A stretch of DNA of 64,000 nt. It comes from Symsagittifera roscoffensis. Lineage: Eukaryota; Xenacoelomorpha; Acoela; Convolutidae. Under the pieces are notes generated by a model. It was given only the letters and a program-made list of their open reading frames with translations, made no database searches and had not been told where the DNA came from. The translations under genes were made by a program, and so were the position numbers. Each line of letters starts with the position of its first letter. Position 1 is the first letter of the stretch. Shown here in pieces: positions 53,573 to 64,000 of this stretch. The stretch covers positions 90,745,845 to 90,809,844 of the forward strand of contig NC_087062.1 in NCBI RefSeq assembly GCF_963678635.1, written 5' to 3'.

Positions 53573-55115
53573 TATGTGACATTACCTACAGCTTACTTTC
53601 GGTTTATCGCCTCTGCAACGAAAAATCCGACCGAACCAACCATCATTAATTTTTGCCTGGACTGCATCGCTCAAAAATAGATTTTTAAAAAACTTTCAGT
53701 ATCTATGACATCAATCAACTACAGAATTTTGATAGCAACAGTTACTGCAACCACAATGATCATATCACTCTGCTCGTGTCGAGGGCCCCATCTAACACCA
53801 CCCGAATTTTCCTGGTTATTTTTGATATTGCAAAATGAGGCTGGGAGTTAGCCCGTTTTAAACGGTGCTAAAAATCGAATGATATGCTTTCGACATGCAA
53901 TGACATCCGACAGGATATAAATTTGCAGAAACACAAAAATTCGAAGTTAATTGAAGCCGAGACACAATGATTTTTAGAAAAAACATTTTGAGAACTGATT
54001 TCTATTTTGAAAAACAATTTTGAAACTTGGAATTTCCGGAACTGAGAAGAAAAATAAGGGCATTTTGTTTCGAACTCCGGAGAATGCGATGGAATATTTA
54101 TGCTCTAGGTCTTTTTCTCTAGTCTTTTTCTCCTGATTAGTCTTTTTCTCCTGACAATTGTCGACTTATTAACTAGGCAATTTTTATATCGTCTGAAAAC
54201 GCTCACTTTGATCGAAGCTTTTTGTAAACCTGCATAATTTTTTCAGCTTAGCGTATAAAAACGATTAACGAAACTTAAACTTAGGAATTTGGAATTAGGT
54301 TTTAGTAACATTTAACAAACCTCGAATTTATGAATAGTTTTATGTTGCAATTTTGAAGCCATTGTACAAACTCACTCCCATTTGGTTATAAATTTTATCA
54401 TTAGTAAACTATGAAAAGCTAATGAACAGTCTCTATTCTGTGTTGGGTATTAATTTTTCTTGAAAAAATTTAGCTTGCATTTTCATAAAAGCTGACTTCA
54501 ATGAATTGTTCTCTCAGAATAGTTTTCATTTGTAGAACAGTTTTCAATGAATTGTTTTCATTTTTCTTATTTAATTGAGTTTATTCTATTCATGAATACT
54601 AAAAGAGATGGCTTTTCAAAAACTAAATTGATTGTTTTTTTTACTTTCGTTTTTTCAAAAAAAATTGTAAAAAATAGGCTATTGATACTGAAAAAGTCAA
54701 ATAGATAATTTCATCAAAATTACATCAACTTGTTTTGTGTTGTAATAAATTGCAGTATTTAGAATCTTCTGTCTAGCCAGTTTAGTCAATATCTGTTTAA
54801 CTAAGAACTTGGGTCAATTATGACAGAAGTGTACCTGAAAAGTCCCCCCAGTTCCCTTATGCAAAAAGATGTTTAGATTTCTTACAGAAACAAAGGCCCA
54901 ATGTATCAAGTACAAGTTAGATTGTGCTTACTAAATCTTTTTTTATTTCGTTGCTTGGTAAATTGAAGTCACATTGAACCAGGAATTTCCTTCAATTTTT
55001 ATGAGAACTAATGCTGACTAATAGAAAACGCATGATCTGAAAACTAAAATCAGTAAAAAGCTTTCCAAAATTGCACACGCTATGCCTCGAAATTATAAGT
55101 TGTCCAATAAACGTG
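53573..55115. other. AT-rich interval without a recognised feature
   Basis: No gene or repeat family could be supported, including no BEL/Pao LTR. Confidence 0.45.
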
Positions 55116-55651
55116 AACAAGACTGCTCGTATCAGGGCGAAGCCCTGAAGGTTCCGACTGCCTTTTAAGGTTTATGGAGCAGCAGTAATAACATGAAAAA
55201 TTAAATGAAATAAAATAAAATGAAATTTTTTTTCTCCAAAATTTGAAATTTTTTAAGAAAATCATCCCCCCACACGCTATATAAAGTACAAAAAGACAGA
55301 TTTCGTTCCTTGTAACAAATCAATTATGGCAAATACGCTTCGTTCAACCAATTTGGAACGATTTATAAGACGGATTAAATCTCCGCTTACGCGTTTATAG
55401 CGCGAATTATATCGCGCGTTAATTGTCCCAAATTGGCCAAAATGGTAGTCTTTAAACCCCCGTAACTTGACGAAAAATGATCACAGGTGAAATATCTTTT
55501 CAAATTTGAGCTCAGGACAACAATACTTTTCGAATGATAGTTGAAAATTTTGTCAAAAATGGCTAGTTAAAAAGTCGAAATTTGTCTGAAGAAAAAAAAA
55601 CCCACCCCGAGCACAAATATTCCGTTACTTTCGTATCGAAAGTCGGAACAA
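55116..55651 (-). mobile_element. HINE-like element copy, full length
   Basis: 536 bp, minus strand, with both terminal hairpins and the 10-bp asymmetric inverted repeat intact. AACAA at both ends. Confidence 0.92.
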
Positions 55652-57009
55652 AAATGTCTTTAAAACTCATTAAAATTAGCTTTTCAGTTTTCAGAAGCCT
55701 CTTATTGAACAATCGATTGTCTGTTTTAAAGTTTTTTTCTGTTGTTAGAGACAAAACGAGAAGCTTTTTTGATAACATAAGAAGACCAAAAAACAAATAA
55801 ACTTCAGCTGTTTCTACCTCTCAAAGAACAGGTTTCTAAGATAGCGATAGGCAACAAACAATCAAGTATCGCATCTCAAAATTGGCATTGATTTGTAAAG
55901 GTATTCGAACCAATTCTGCATTTTTTGATGGAAAATCATTTAGCGCATATGTCCAACTCGCCGCCTTGTGGCACAAATAAACATAACACAACAACTGAAG
56001 CAAACCTTTGAGCAAACAAAACTATGGCCTGTCAAAGTGGATGCATCCATGAGCTGAGTGTATTTTCAGTTTTGCTCAAAAAAACTATGAGATAATTATA
56101 CTGTACAACACAAACGAAGACTCCAAACGAAGACTCCATCGGCATAAGATACAACTGAAACAATCATTTTGTTACTTTAGACTACTTTCTGAAGGCGCAA
56201 TTTATTTTTCATCAGACATTTTGAGTATATTCAGAAAATGATACTTGATTTGCCTGTTCCTAATAGCAATTAGCTATCAATCACAGATTTCGAACTTAAA
56301 ATAAAAAACTCTAATGCTAATTTACTGCGTTTATTTAAAGGAGTAAAAATTCTTCAGTAGATATCATAGGGGAGGGGATCTATTTAACTCTTTTGTATTT
56401 ACTTAACTCTTTTGTAGAGAGTCGAAAGAATTAATTAGATCCTGACAATGAGACAGTTCTCAACTTTCCGTCATTCATAAATTCCAGCACTCCCTCAACA
56501 CTTAAGTACTTTTGACTGTACAGAGTCGAAAGAGTCAGTAGAAAACTGAAACTTTCTATTGAAGCCATTCAAACGATGGAACGTAGAAATTTTTCAAGTT
56601 GGTTTTTCCACTGAATTGTTTTGCAAAAGGTTGGAATTTTCCTATGCAAGTGTTTCGAGCAATGAAACTTACAAGATTTTCAAGTTATTTCATATCGCGA
56701 ATCAGTTCGCAAAACATTATGGTTTTTCTTGGTAGGTAGCCTATTTACGCAAATTAAATATTTCAAGTTATTTCATGAAGACATTCAAACGTTGAACTTT
56801 TGAAGTATTTCAGGCTTTTTTTGTAGGCAGAATTGTTTTCCCAAACGCTTTTCTAAGCAAGTTATGACTAAATGCTTTTTGAGGTCTACGGTACAGTTGT
56901 TTTGGACATCTTTAACTAGTTCTCCTTTAGAGTACACAGAAACAAATTGTTACCCTTATAAAAAATTAATTCATTGGTTAAGGATATAAACATTTTGTAT
57001 CTAATAACG
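55652..57009. other. AT-rich interval without a recognised feature
   Basis: No gene or repeat family supported. Confidence 0.45.
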
Positions 57010-57329
57010 AAAATCCCCCAATTAGCCAAAAAGGCCCCCTTAGTGGTACTATTTCAGGACCTCTAATTTTGGCTGGCTGACCCTTGAATTTTTCAAATGG
57101 CGCCTTTGGCACCAATCTATACCCTTTTTGAGACGGAATATTATTTTTGAGGAGCATGTTTTTTCAAAAAATTTGCCAGCGGCACAAAAATTTTGACCAA
57201 AACGGTCTTTTTAGTTATTTAGGGAGTTCGAAAAATTAATTTAGTTGACCTAAAAAGGTCGGAAACATTTTTAAAAAAGCTTTTGAAAATCCGCTTCCCC
57301 TCCTTGAAAAAGTCTCAGATCTGCCCCTG
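57010..57329 (-). mobile_element. hAT-MITE family copy, minus strand
   Basis: Ends AGTCTCAGATCTGCCCCTG, the inverted form of the family terminus. The interior shares the 'GGCGCC.TTGGCACCAAT' and 'ttgccagcggcac' blocks with the copies at 3786 and 31200. The left end is degenerate. Confidence 0.7.
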
Positions 57330-57475
57330 ATTGATGTGATTTTTGACTTAATGCAATTATTGAAGAACACACAAATATTCATGCCAGTATAAATTTAGAA
57401 ACGGACAACACTCGATACTGTGCTGGAGAAAAACCACCGAGTGCTATTTCGTCGTTTTCTCCGAAAGTCGGACCG

Positions 57476-57780
57476 GACCGTTACAGTGTTATTGTGCGGA
57501 CTTTAGAAAAGGTGTGGAGTAATTATGCTTGGGATGCTTTTTCAATCAGTCAAACTTTGAATTTTTTAACTGAAAGTTTTAAAAATTTTTATACCATTTG
57601 AACGATGAATGACATCGTTTTCCTGAGCTCAAATTGAAAAAGATAATTTTCGTGATCACTTTTGCAAAACTGTAAGGGGTTGAAATTGAGACAATTTTGA
57701 CTACTACATTTCAAATGGGGATATTTGACGTGCAATATTTGCTGCGACTTTGCTAGAAGTTTTGAATTATTAGGCTTGTG
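57476..57780 (+). mobile_element. Very diverged HINE-like copy
   Basis: Weak match to the 5' half of the family: GGAGTAATTATGCTTGGG, CAGTCAAACTTTGAATTTTTTAACT, GTTTTCCTGAGCTCAAATTGAAAAAGATAA, GTGATCACTTTTGC. The 3' end is not recognisable. Confidence 0.5.
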
Positions 57781-58359
57781 TTAAAATTTTTTATTCAATC
57801 ATATTTCGGCAATCGAAATAACATTTTTTAACTTAAAGTTTTTATATTCCATTGAAGAAATTGACTCCCTGAAGTGAAATCAACCTGAAGTTTTTTTACG
57901 TTCGTTTTTTGACAAAGTTCGATAGGGTCGAAATTTGCCAATTTGGTCATGCTCTGGACTAAATTATGCGCGCTGTAAAATTTTTATCTAAGATGCTGAA
58001 AACGTAACATGAGGCAGTAAGAATATTCAGATTTTCAGCCTTGTTTATTTTTTAAAAACAATCTTTTACGTATTTTTGCATTATGCAATTTTTGTTTTAA
58101 TAATACAATTGCAAAAAAAATCAATATATTTTTTGATGAAGTGGAATTTTGGATATATAATTTTGGTATATTGTGACTCTCTAGACACAATGAAAAAACT
58201 TTTTGATTTTGTTTGTCCCAGTTCAGATATGTTTCGATTTTATTGACCAAAACTTTGTTCGTTTCATGCTGGGTAACTAACAATGGGATGTTAAATGACC
58301 ATATCAACTCTCTAGATCACAAAAATATGAGCTTAAATTAAATTCTGCTCCACCTATGT
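57781..58359. other. AT-rich interval without a recognised gene
   Basis: Open frames are short and featureless. Confidence 0.4.
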
Positions 58360-59170
58360 TTCGATTTTTTTTTCGAGCTTATTAGAATATGTTTCGACCG
58401 TACTCGACCTATTTTTCGACTGTGCTCGACTCATGTTTGAACTGTGAATGACCTCACTTTCAAATTTCTTGACCAAAAATGGGTATGTTTTAACTGTGCC
58501 CGACTTCGGTTTTGATTGTGCTCGTCTTATGTTTTGACTGCACTCGAGCAATGTTCCAACTTTTTCCACTTTTCCGAACATCAAATAACATGATTAGAAT
58601 GACCGAAAAAAATATACTGCTAATTTTTCAGTATAATTTTTGTGATGATGCATGTACTCAAAATAAACTATCAATAAAATGAACTGTTCAGTAAAAACTC
58701 AGTGAAATGCGAAATTATTACATCAAAAACGAAATTTTCTAATTGAACCTTCCATTGAGCCTTCCATGTTACTTTCTTAGCAAACCTGGACTGAAACTTT
58801 TATCTGAAAAGTGATATATGAGGAAACTTTGGTAGAACCTAATTTTTCTTGCCGCAGTAACCCTCAGATCACAAAAAATTGAAGGGTTCCCTAAAGTACC
58901 TATAATTTTCAGGTAGGCAAACTCCTCTAATGATATGATTGTTGTTGATTGCAACTTTCTGACGGATGCTTTTTCTGAGCAGATCAGGTAGTGCTCGGCC
59001 AAAGTTTCGACTGTGCTCGACCTATGTCTCAACTCTCTCAACAAAAATCTGGTATAATTCTACTTTGTGCTTGACTTAAAATTGCTTCTCGATCGGGAAA
59101 CTTCAGAAGAAAAACTGCACTTGCTCGACTTTCAAAGTCGAAACATAAGTCGACCACCTCGATCCGGAAA
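58360..59170 (-). repeat. Irregular array of ATGTTTCGACCGTGCTCGAC words
   Basis: Variants of ATGTTTCGACTGTGCTCGAC recur at 58375-58560, 58985-59035 and 59125-59165, separated by unrelated AT-rich sequence. The word is the reverse complement of the one at 46485-46860, so the two arrays form a widely spaced inverted pair about 12 kb apart. Confidence 0.8.
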
Positions 59171-60010
59171 GTTAGTTCGAGCCAGATGAAGATATAATGA
59201 GCACCCATTGCAATCTAATGTCAACGCGTACCAGAATGCATAAACTTCGTCAATCTGTATGGATGATATGTGATCTGTATCTATTCAAACGACCTCTCGT
59301 TTTCGATTTTTCTCTTTATCTCCCCGGGTCCTTACGTTCGACTTATGTTTAGACTTTGAAGTTCGAGATAACGCAATTTTTTTCAATCTGGGCAAAAAAA
59401 ACTTTTAAAAACTGGTCCTTATGGAAAATCAGATTCATGCCAATTAATTGATGTAACTTTTTGTCATATGCCATGATCGGTAATAAACATTTTTTGCTCT
59501 TTTCTGAAGGTAAGCGCTTTGCACCGACTATAGTTCAACTTTGGTTTCCATTTTCAATGATTGTGTTGATTCTACTCAGAAACGACAATAACTGAAAGTT
59601 TCCAAAGTATGTGAAGTTTAATGGTGCATGGGAATCACTCAAAAAATATGCATTGTACGAAAGCAAACCTCCAAGTTATTTAATATATATGAATCTAGCT
59701 TAAAGATTTTGATTTGATAATTCTCATTCATAATGGTAATTCTCATTCATAAATTTTGAGCAGAAAAATCACTTTTTTAACAACATAGAAATGAGAAACA
59801 GTTCAGACCAAAGGACGTTACTACAGCATGTTTCTGGGAAACACTCCAAAACTCTCTCGTCATCATTATTTTTATGGCCAGCCTTCACCGGTGGAAAATC
59901 TCATCTATTACTTTGAGGGTATCGAGAATGACTCATACTGCTGCTTATGACTGAAATTCCTGCATTAATTCCTGCTTAATCCCATCTCAGAGTTGGCACT
60001 GATTGGGTTG
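59171..60010. other. AT-rich interval without a recognised feature
   Basis: Nothing supported. Confidence 0.45.
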
Positions 60011-60543
60011 TTGTTCCGACTTTCGATACGAAAGTAACGGAATATTTGTGCTCGGGGTTGGTTTTTTTTTCTTCAGACAAATTTCGACTTTTTAACTAGA
60101 CATTTTTGACGGAATTTTTTTATATCATTCGAAAGCCATTGTTGTCCTGAGCTTAAATTTGAAAAGATATTTCACCTGTGATCATTTTTTGTAAAGTTAT
60201 GAGGGTTTAAAGGTTGCCATTTTGACCAATTTGGGACAATTAACGCGCGATATAATTCGAGCTATTAACGCGTAAGCGGAGATTTAATCCGTCTTAGAAA
60301 TCGTTCCAAATTGGTTGAACGAAGCTTATTAGCAATAATTGATTTGTTACACGTAACGAAATCTATCCTTTTGTACTTTATATGGCGTGTGGGGGGATAA
60401 TTTTCATAAAAAATTTTCAAATTTTAGAAAAAAATTTTCATTTTATTTTATTTCTTTTAATTTTTTGATGTTATTACTGCTCCATAAACCTTAGAAGGCA
60501 GTCGGAACATTCAGGGCTTCGCCCTGATACGAGCAGTCTTGTT
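60011..60543 (+). mobile_element. HINE-like element copy, full length (reference copy)
   Basis: 533 bp. 5': TTGTTCCGACTTTCG with perfect hairpin ACTTTCG-ATA-CGAAAGT. Interior: GCGCGATATAATTCGAGC near the middle, then AACGCGTAAGCGGAG. 3': AGTCGGAACA, reverse complement of TGTTCCGACT at the 5' end, then hairpin TCAGGGC-TTC-GCCCTGA, then TACGAGCAGTCTTGTT. The asymmetric inverted repeats with a 3' hairpin are the layout of Helentron-associated interspersed elements (HINEs). No protein is encoded. Confidence 0.92.
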
Positions 60544-60879
60544 CTGTTTAGTTGCGAAAACAATTGAATCCAAACTAAATTGTACTGTCAAGTTTCTGGT
60601 GAAGCAAGGGAAAAGTATTTAATCCCTCAAACCTTTCACGTTCGGTGATTGCGATTGTTAAGGTTGAAATTGTTTCTTTCAAGTCTGGGGTTGGTTGGTT
60701 TTTGGTTGGTCTATGACTCTCTTAGTTGTTTGCCTGGTTTTCAAAGGAATACTCTTTCATAGCGCAGACAAATCATTACCTGGCTAACTTGTGTAATAGA
60801 TAGGCCCACATTTTTGTGTATAATTGTTCCTGGATTCCAGAGACAAGACTTTATACATGATCCAAAATCCAAGGGGATT
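60544..60879. other. Interval without a recognised feature
   Basis: Nothing supported. Confidence 0.4.
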
Positions 60880-61370
60880 CCACTTACAACATTTCCGTGA
60901 ATTCCACCTACAAACACTTGTAACGTAAGCTATGTCGGCACATTATTTTTGTTGCGGATTCCGCAAATGTTAGCGAATTCCGCAAATTTAAGTGGACTCC
61001 ACAAATTGATGCGGATTTCGCCTACAGATTGCGGATTTCGCTCACAATTTGCGGATTCCACTTATAGTTGCGGATTCCACTTATAGTTGCGGATTCCACG
61101 ACAGCTTAAATTTATTAAGCAGACATATTATGATTTGCTCGTGGATTCCATAGACTGTTCCGGATTCCGCAAGTTTTGTTGCAGAGTCCACAAATGTTGT
61201 TGAAGTTCTTGCAAATTTGCTTACTTGGAGTGATTTTGAACAGCAGTGTGTTTCAGCTCTTTGTCCGTGGAATCCAAAACAGCAGCGAAGATCAAAGAAG
61301 AATAGCATTCTTGCGGATTCAGCATTAATTCCTATTTTGGCCTGTTTCGGAATCCGCTTAACATTCATAA
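60880..61370. repeat. Irregular array of GCGGATTCC words
   Basis: TTGCGGATTCCRC and close variants (GCGGATTTCGC, GGATTCCGCAA, GTGGAATCC) recur at least twelve times in both orientations with uneven spacing. Two adjacent units, GTTGCGGATTCCACTTATA, are identical near 61045-61085. A 98-codon minus-strand frame across it (61081-61377) reflects the repeats. Confidence 0.85.
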
Positions 61371-61439
61371 ACTGCACTGTTTGGCCTCGTAATGATTCTA
61401 TTGCTGTTTCAGCTTAGTATTCACACCCTTCCCATTGTT

Positions 61440-61800
61440 GGACTATCGTTCCGTCTTTTCAAGAAAAGAACAAAAATTTCATCGGGGGATTTTTTTAATC
61501 AAGCCAATTTGTATTTTTGCACAACCAAATTTGACAGATTTTTTTTGTTAAATTGAGGTCAAAGATAAGAAGTTACTTCACCTGTAATAATTTTTTGTTA
61601 AGTTATAGCGACTCAAAATTGCCAACTTGGCCAATATGGGACAATTATTATGCCAAAAGTTTCCAGTTTTCAGTTATCGTGTAGCAATCGGGGCAAATTA
61701 ATTCGACTCAGAAAAGTATCAAATTGAATTGACAATCGCTAATGTATCCAACCTTTAGTATGCTAAGTGAAGTACAACTAGCAGTCTTCTTAGTTTAGTT
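61440..61800 (+). mobile_element. Very diverged HINE-like copy
   Basis: Blocks in family order: ATCGTTCCGTCTTTTCAAGAAAAG, ACTTCACCTGTAATAATTTTTTG, GCCAACTTGGCCAATATGGGACAATTA and CAATCGGGGCAAATTAATTCGACTCAGAAA. No 3' end remains. Confidence 0.55.
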
Positions 61801-62582
61801 GTGGAATTGAAAACCAAAAAAGAAAGCCAAAACTACAGCTAATCTTTTACGCATATGAAACCGTTTTAAGGCTTGTGCAAGGACACCTGAAGGTTTCTGG
61901 AGGTTTTCGGACATCCGAAGATTTCTGGATTGCTCCTAACGCTATCATTTTTTATGAAGACACCCTGAGTGCAAAGAAAAACACACTGAGCGCATATAGT
62001 CCTCGCTTTCTTCGAAAGGTGGATAGATAATCAGGCCAAATTGTTTGCATCAATTCATTTTATAATTTTTGTCGGAATAATTTTGCAGTTTATGTGTTAC
62101 TTACTAGCTTTACTTTGTTATTTTTGCTACGTTTTTTCCTGTTCTGTTTCTTTTTCCTTCTGCACCGCTTTGTCTTTTTTGTTGGCCAGCCCAATTTCTA
62201 GCAGTTTGTCCACACCGCTTGAATTGCTACTTGAGGAGATTTTTACCACCTCTAGTGGTAAATTTGTTGATGTCGTTACCAGTGACTTCAGGAATTCCAA
62301 ACAGGATTTCCCGTCTTTTTGGTCCCATCTGCCCTCCTGGATCGCCATAACCGCTACTGTATTTTAGTGACGGAGTCTCCTGACTCCTGTCGATGTTTGA
62401 GTTGTTGCTCTCCATTTCGTCTTTTGCACGTGTATTATTGGGATTGGATTTCCGAGTTTCGTGCTGAGTTTCCCTATCCTCGCTCGTGTGAAACCATCGT
62501 TGTTGGCGGTGCCTGGATCGCCACAACAATAGTATGAAATATAATTATAGTACAATAGTATGAAATATGGATAAAAATCAAA
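61801..62582. other. Unassigned interval with overlapping open frames
   Basis: 62040-62540 is less AT-rich than its surroundings and open on both strands: plus 62041-62367 (hydrophobic, 108 codons) and minus 62127-62348 and 62227-62529 (polar). The minus-strand readings look more like a soluble protein, and two of them contain the same GDPG phrase in different frames (near 62340 and 62520), indicating a small duplication. No domain is recognised, so I do not call a gene. Confidence 0.35.
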
Positions 62583-62589
62583 AAAGGAT

Positions 62590-62900
62590 GCTGGCATCGC
62601 GGCGAAGCACTGATTGTTTCAACTGCCTTTTTAGGTCTTTGAAGTTTTCTTCGCCTCGAAAAATTTTATGATATTTTCCATAAAATTATTAAGAAATTTT
62701 GAGATTATATTATCATCCCAGCAATATAAAAGTGATAGATTTCACTACTGTTAACATATCAGTTATGACAAATAGCCTGCTTCAACCAATTTGGAACAAT
62801 GTCTAGGGTTGAAAATTGGCTAAATTGGTCAAGTTGGCAACCTTTAAAACCAGTGAATTTACAAAAAATGATCACGGGCTAAATATGTTTTTAAATCTGC
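62590..62900 (-). mobile_element. Diverged HINE-like copy, minus strand
   Basis: The 3' hairpin region is degenerate (GCATCGCGGCGAAGCACTGA), then 'ttcaactgcctttttaggtct', TGACAAATAGCCTGCTTCAACCAATTTGGAAC, GGTCAAGTTGGCAACCTTTAAAAC and AAAAAATGATCACGGGCTAAATATG in family order. Confidence 0.6.
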
Positions 62901-62919
62901 CCACATCCAATTTCAAGCA

Positions 62920-63200
62920 TTAATAATTGGTTATAATACAAATTTAGTACCAGTCTTAATAAAATTGAGAAACAATCGATTTTAACCAATTATTTATCGA
63001 TTATAATCTCTTTTTTTAAATCAAATTACAATTAATTATAATACATTATAATCAATTATAATCGATTATTTATTTGTCTATTTTTCGATACAATTATAAT
63101 CAATCAGAATTGATAATAATGCATTAATTTTTTTTATATTTCTAATTAATTAGTTTTGCACAAAAATCCATTATAATCGATTATAATTGGTAATAATCTC
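62920..63200. repeat. AT-rich array of TTATAATCGATTATAA-like words
   Basis: ATTATAATCAATTATAAT and related near-palindromic words recur about ten times with irregular spacing. TATAATCGATTATA is a perfect palindrome. Confidence 0.85.
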
Positions 63201-64000
63201 TTTTGTTTGTCTATTTTGTGTTCAAAGTTGCATCTAAATTGCTTATATTTTATGCTTTTTCTAGACGTTGGTTCCTATGAAAAATAAGAAAAGGGTTTTA
63301 AAGTTTTCCAATCATTTCAAATTATTCAGGATTTTTTTTTCATTTCCTCCCCATTTGAGTTGTTTTGTGATGCATATTTTAAGCTTTTTTAACCACCAAA
63401 TTGATTTAGTTTCATAATTGATTCTGAAGAATTTTTTTCATCTACCGCAGGAATTTTTCCGCTATTATGAAAGGACCTCTTTAAAACTTTTGTTTCGTGG
63501 TAAAATTTTGTGTTCAGTTGCAGTCTGTAAAATGCTTGAAAGATGAATTATACATTTATACTGCTTGAAATGTTTAATAAAAAACTTTTGAGAACAAAGC
63601 TCGCTATTACGGAGCCTACAAAACTGACGAAAACAAAACTGCTTTCATATATGTTAAAATTGGCTTACAGGTGAACCGCAAAACTCGACAAAACCTTTGT
63701 TTTGAAAATATCTCAACTTGTTCTATTAAGCGCAAAATGATGTTTTAGCGCCTATTATAGCGCTTTAGAAACGCAAGATTTCTCAGTTAAATTTTCAAAT
63801 TTAAGCATTAAAAAAGATATGACTGGCCGTCGAACGAAAGTGCTCAGACCAAACATTGCTGGCGCGCATGCTTTTCAAACGTTCCATCAAAAATTAGAAA
63901 ACTACAATAGTTAAAATTCAAAAAGCCTTAAATTTGCAGCAGAGATACCGCGGCGCACAAGCCTTCTTTGGGCCAGCAAAATGTCATAACCTTTTGACTG
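63201..64000. other. AT-rich interval without a recognised feature
   Basis: Nothing supported up to the window end. Confidence 0.45.

Noticed and set aside
25120-60543. The ~535-bp family as a tRNA-derived SINE
   Set aside because: No A-box/B-box pair and no A-rich or simple-repeat tail was found. Both ends have hairpins and an asymmetric inverted repeat instead.
62041-62367. 108-codon hydrophobic frame as a membrane protein
   Set aside because: The opposite strand is open in two frames with more protein-like composition, no domain is recognisable on either strand, and T-rich DNA gives hydrophobic codons by chance.

Overview
This is an animal (metazoan) nuclear contig: strongly AT-rich and packed with transposable elements, with one apparently functional protein-coding gene. 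The animal assignment rests on four things: a seven-transmembrane rhodopsin-like receptor, a BEL/Pao retrotransposon remnant (a group known from animals), a FLYWCH zinc-finger sequence, and a U2 snRNA-like sequence. I cannot name the species. A marine invertebrate such as a larvacean tunicate would fit, but that is a guess.

Layout. (1) 1-3743 is the pol part of a Ty3/gypsy element, truncated on its right side. (2) 3744-6153 is a patchwork: a hAT-type MITE with an 8-bp target duplication, 20-bp tandem repeats around a minus-strand U2 snRNA-like sequence, and a 979-bp fold-back insertion flanked by a 21-bp direct repeat. (3) 6154-24214 is one very large Ty3/gypsy element that contains a second copy of the pol region seen at 1-3743. 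Its order is basic ORF, gag (Q/N-rich N-terminus, capsid, CCHC knuckle, N/R/S/Y-rich tail), protease, reverse transcriptase, RNase H, integrase, a two-TM small ORF, a P/S/T-rich ORF, an env-like glycoprotein, and a last 612-codon ORF of unknown function. Gag, pol and env carry many stops and frameshifts; the last ORF is intact. A 97-bp TG...CA direct repeat (5' copy split, 3' copy 24118-24214) may be its LTRs. (4) 24215-29500 is AT-rich repeat sequence and a 200-N assembly gap. (5) 29585-31141 is an intronless 518-aa class A-like GPCR. (6) 31200-64000 is mostly repeats: ten clear and several diverged copies of a ~535-bp element with Helentron/HINE-like ends, a minus-strand Ty3/gypsy remnant (37.7-41.3 kb), a FLYWCH fragment (45.3-45.75 kb), a plus-strand BEL/Pao pol remnant (51.1-53.5 kb), further MITE copies, and arrays of short irregularly spaced words.

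How the parts relate. The two Ty3/gypsy copies share several disabling mutations, so they descend from one already damaged element. In the large element, coding was gag, then pol, then a membrane/surface module (two-TM ORF, P/S/T-rich ORF, signal-peptide-bearing env-like ORF), then the 612-codon protein, which is the least explained item here. The GPCR is the only host gene I can support. The U2-like sequence could be a divergent gene or a pseudogene.
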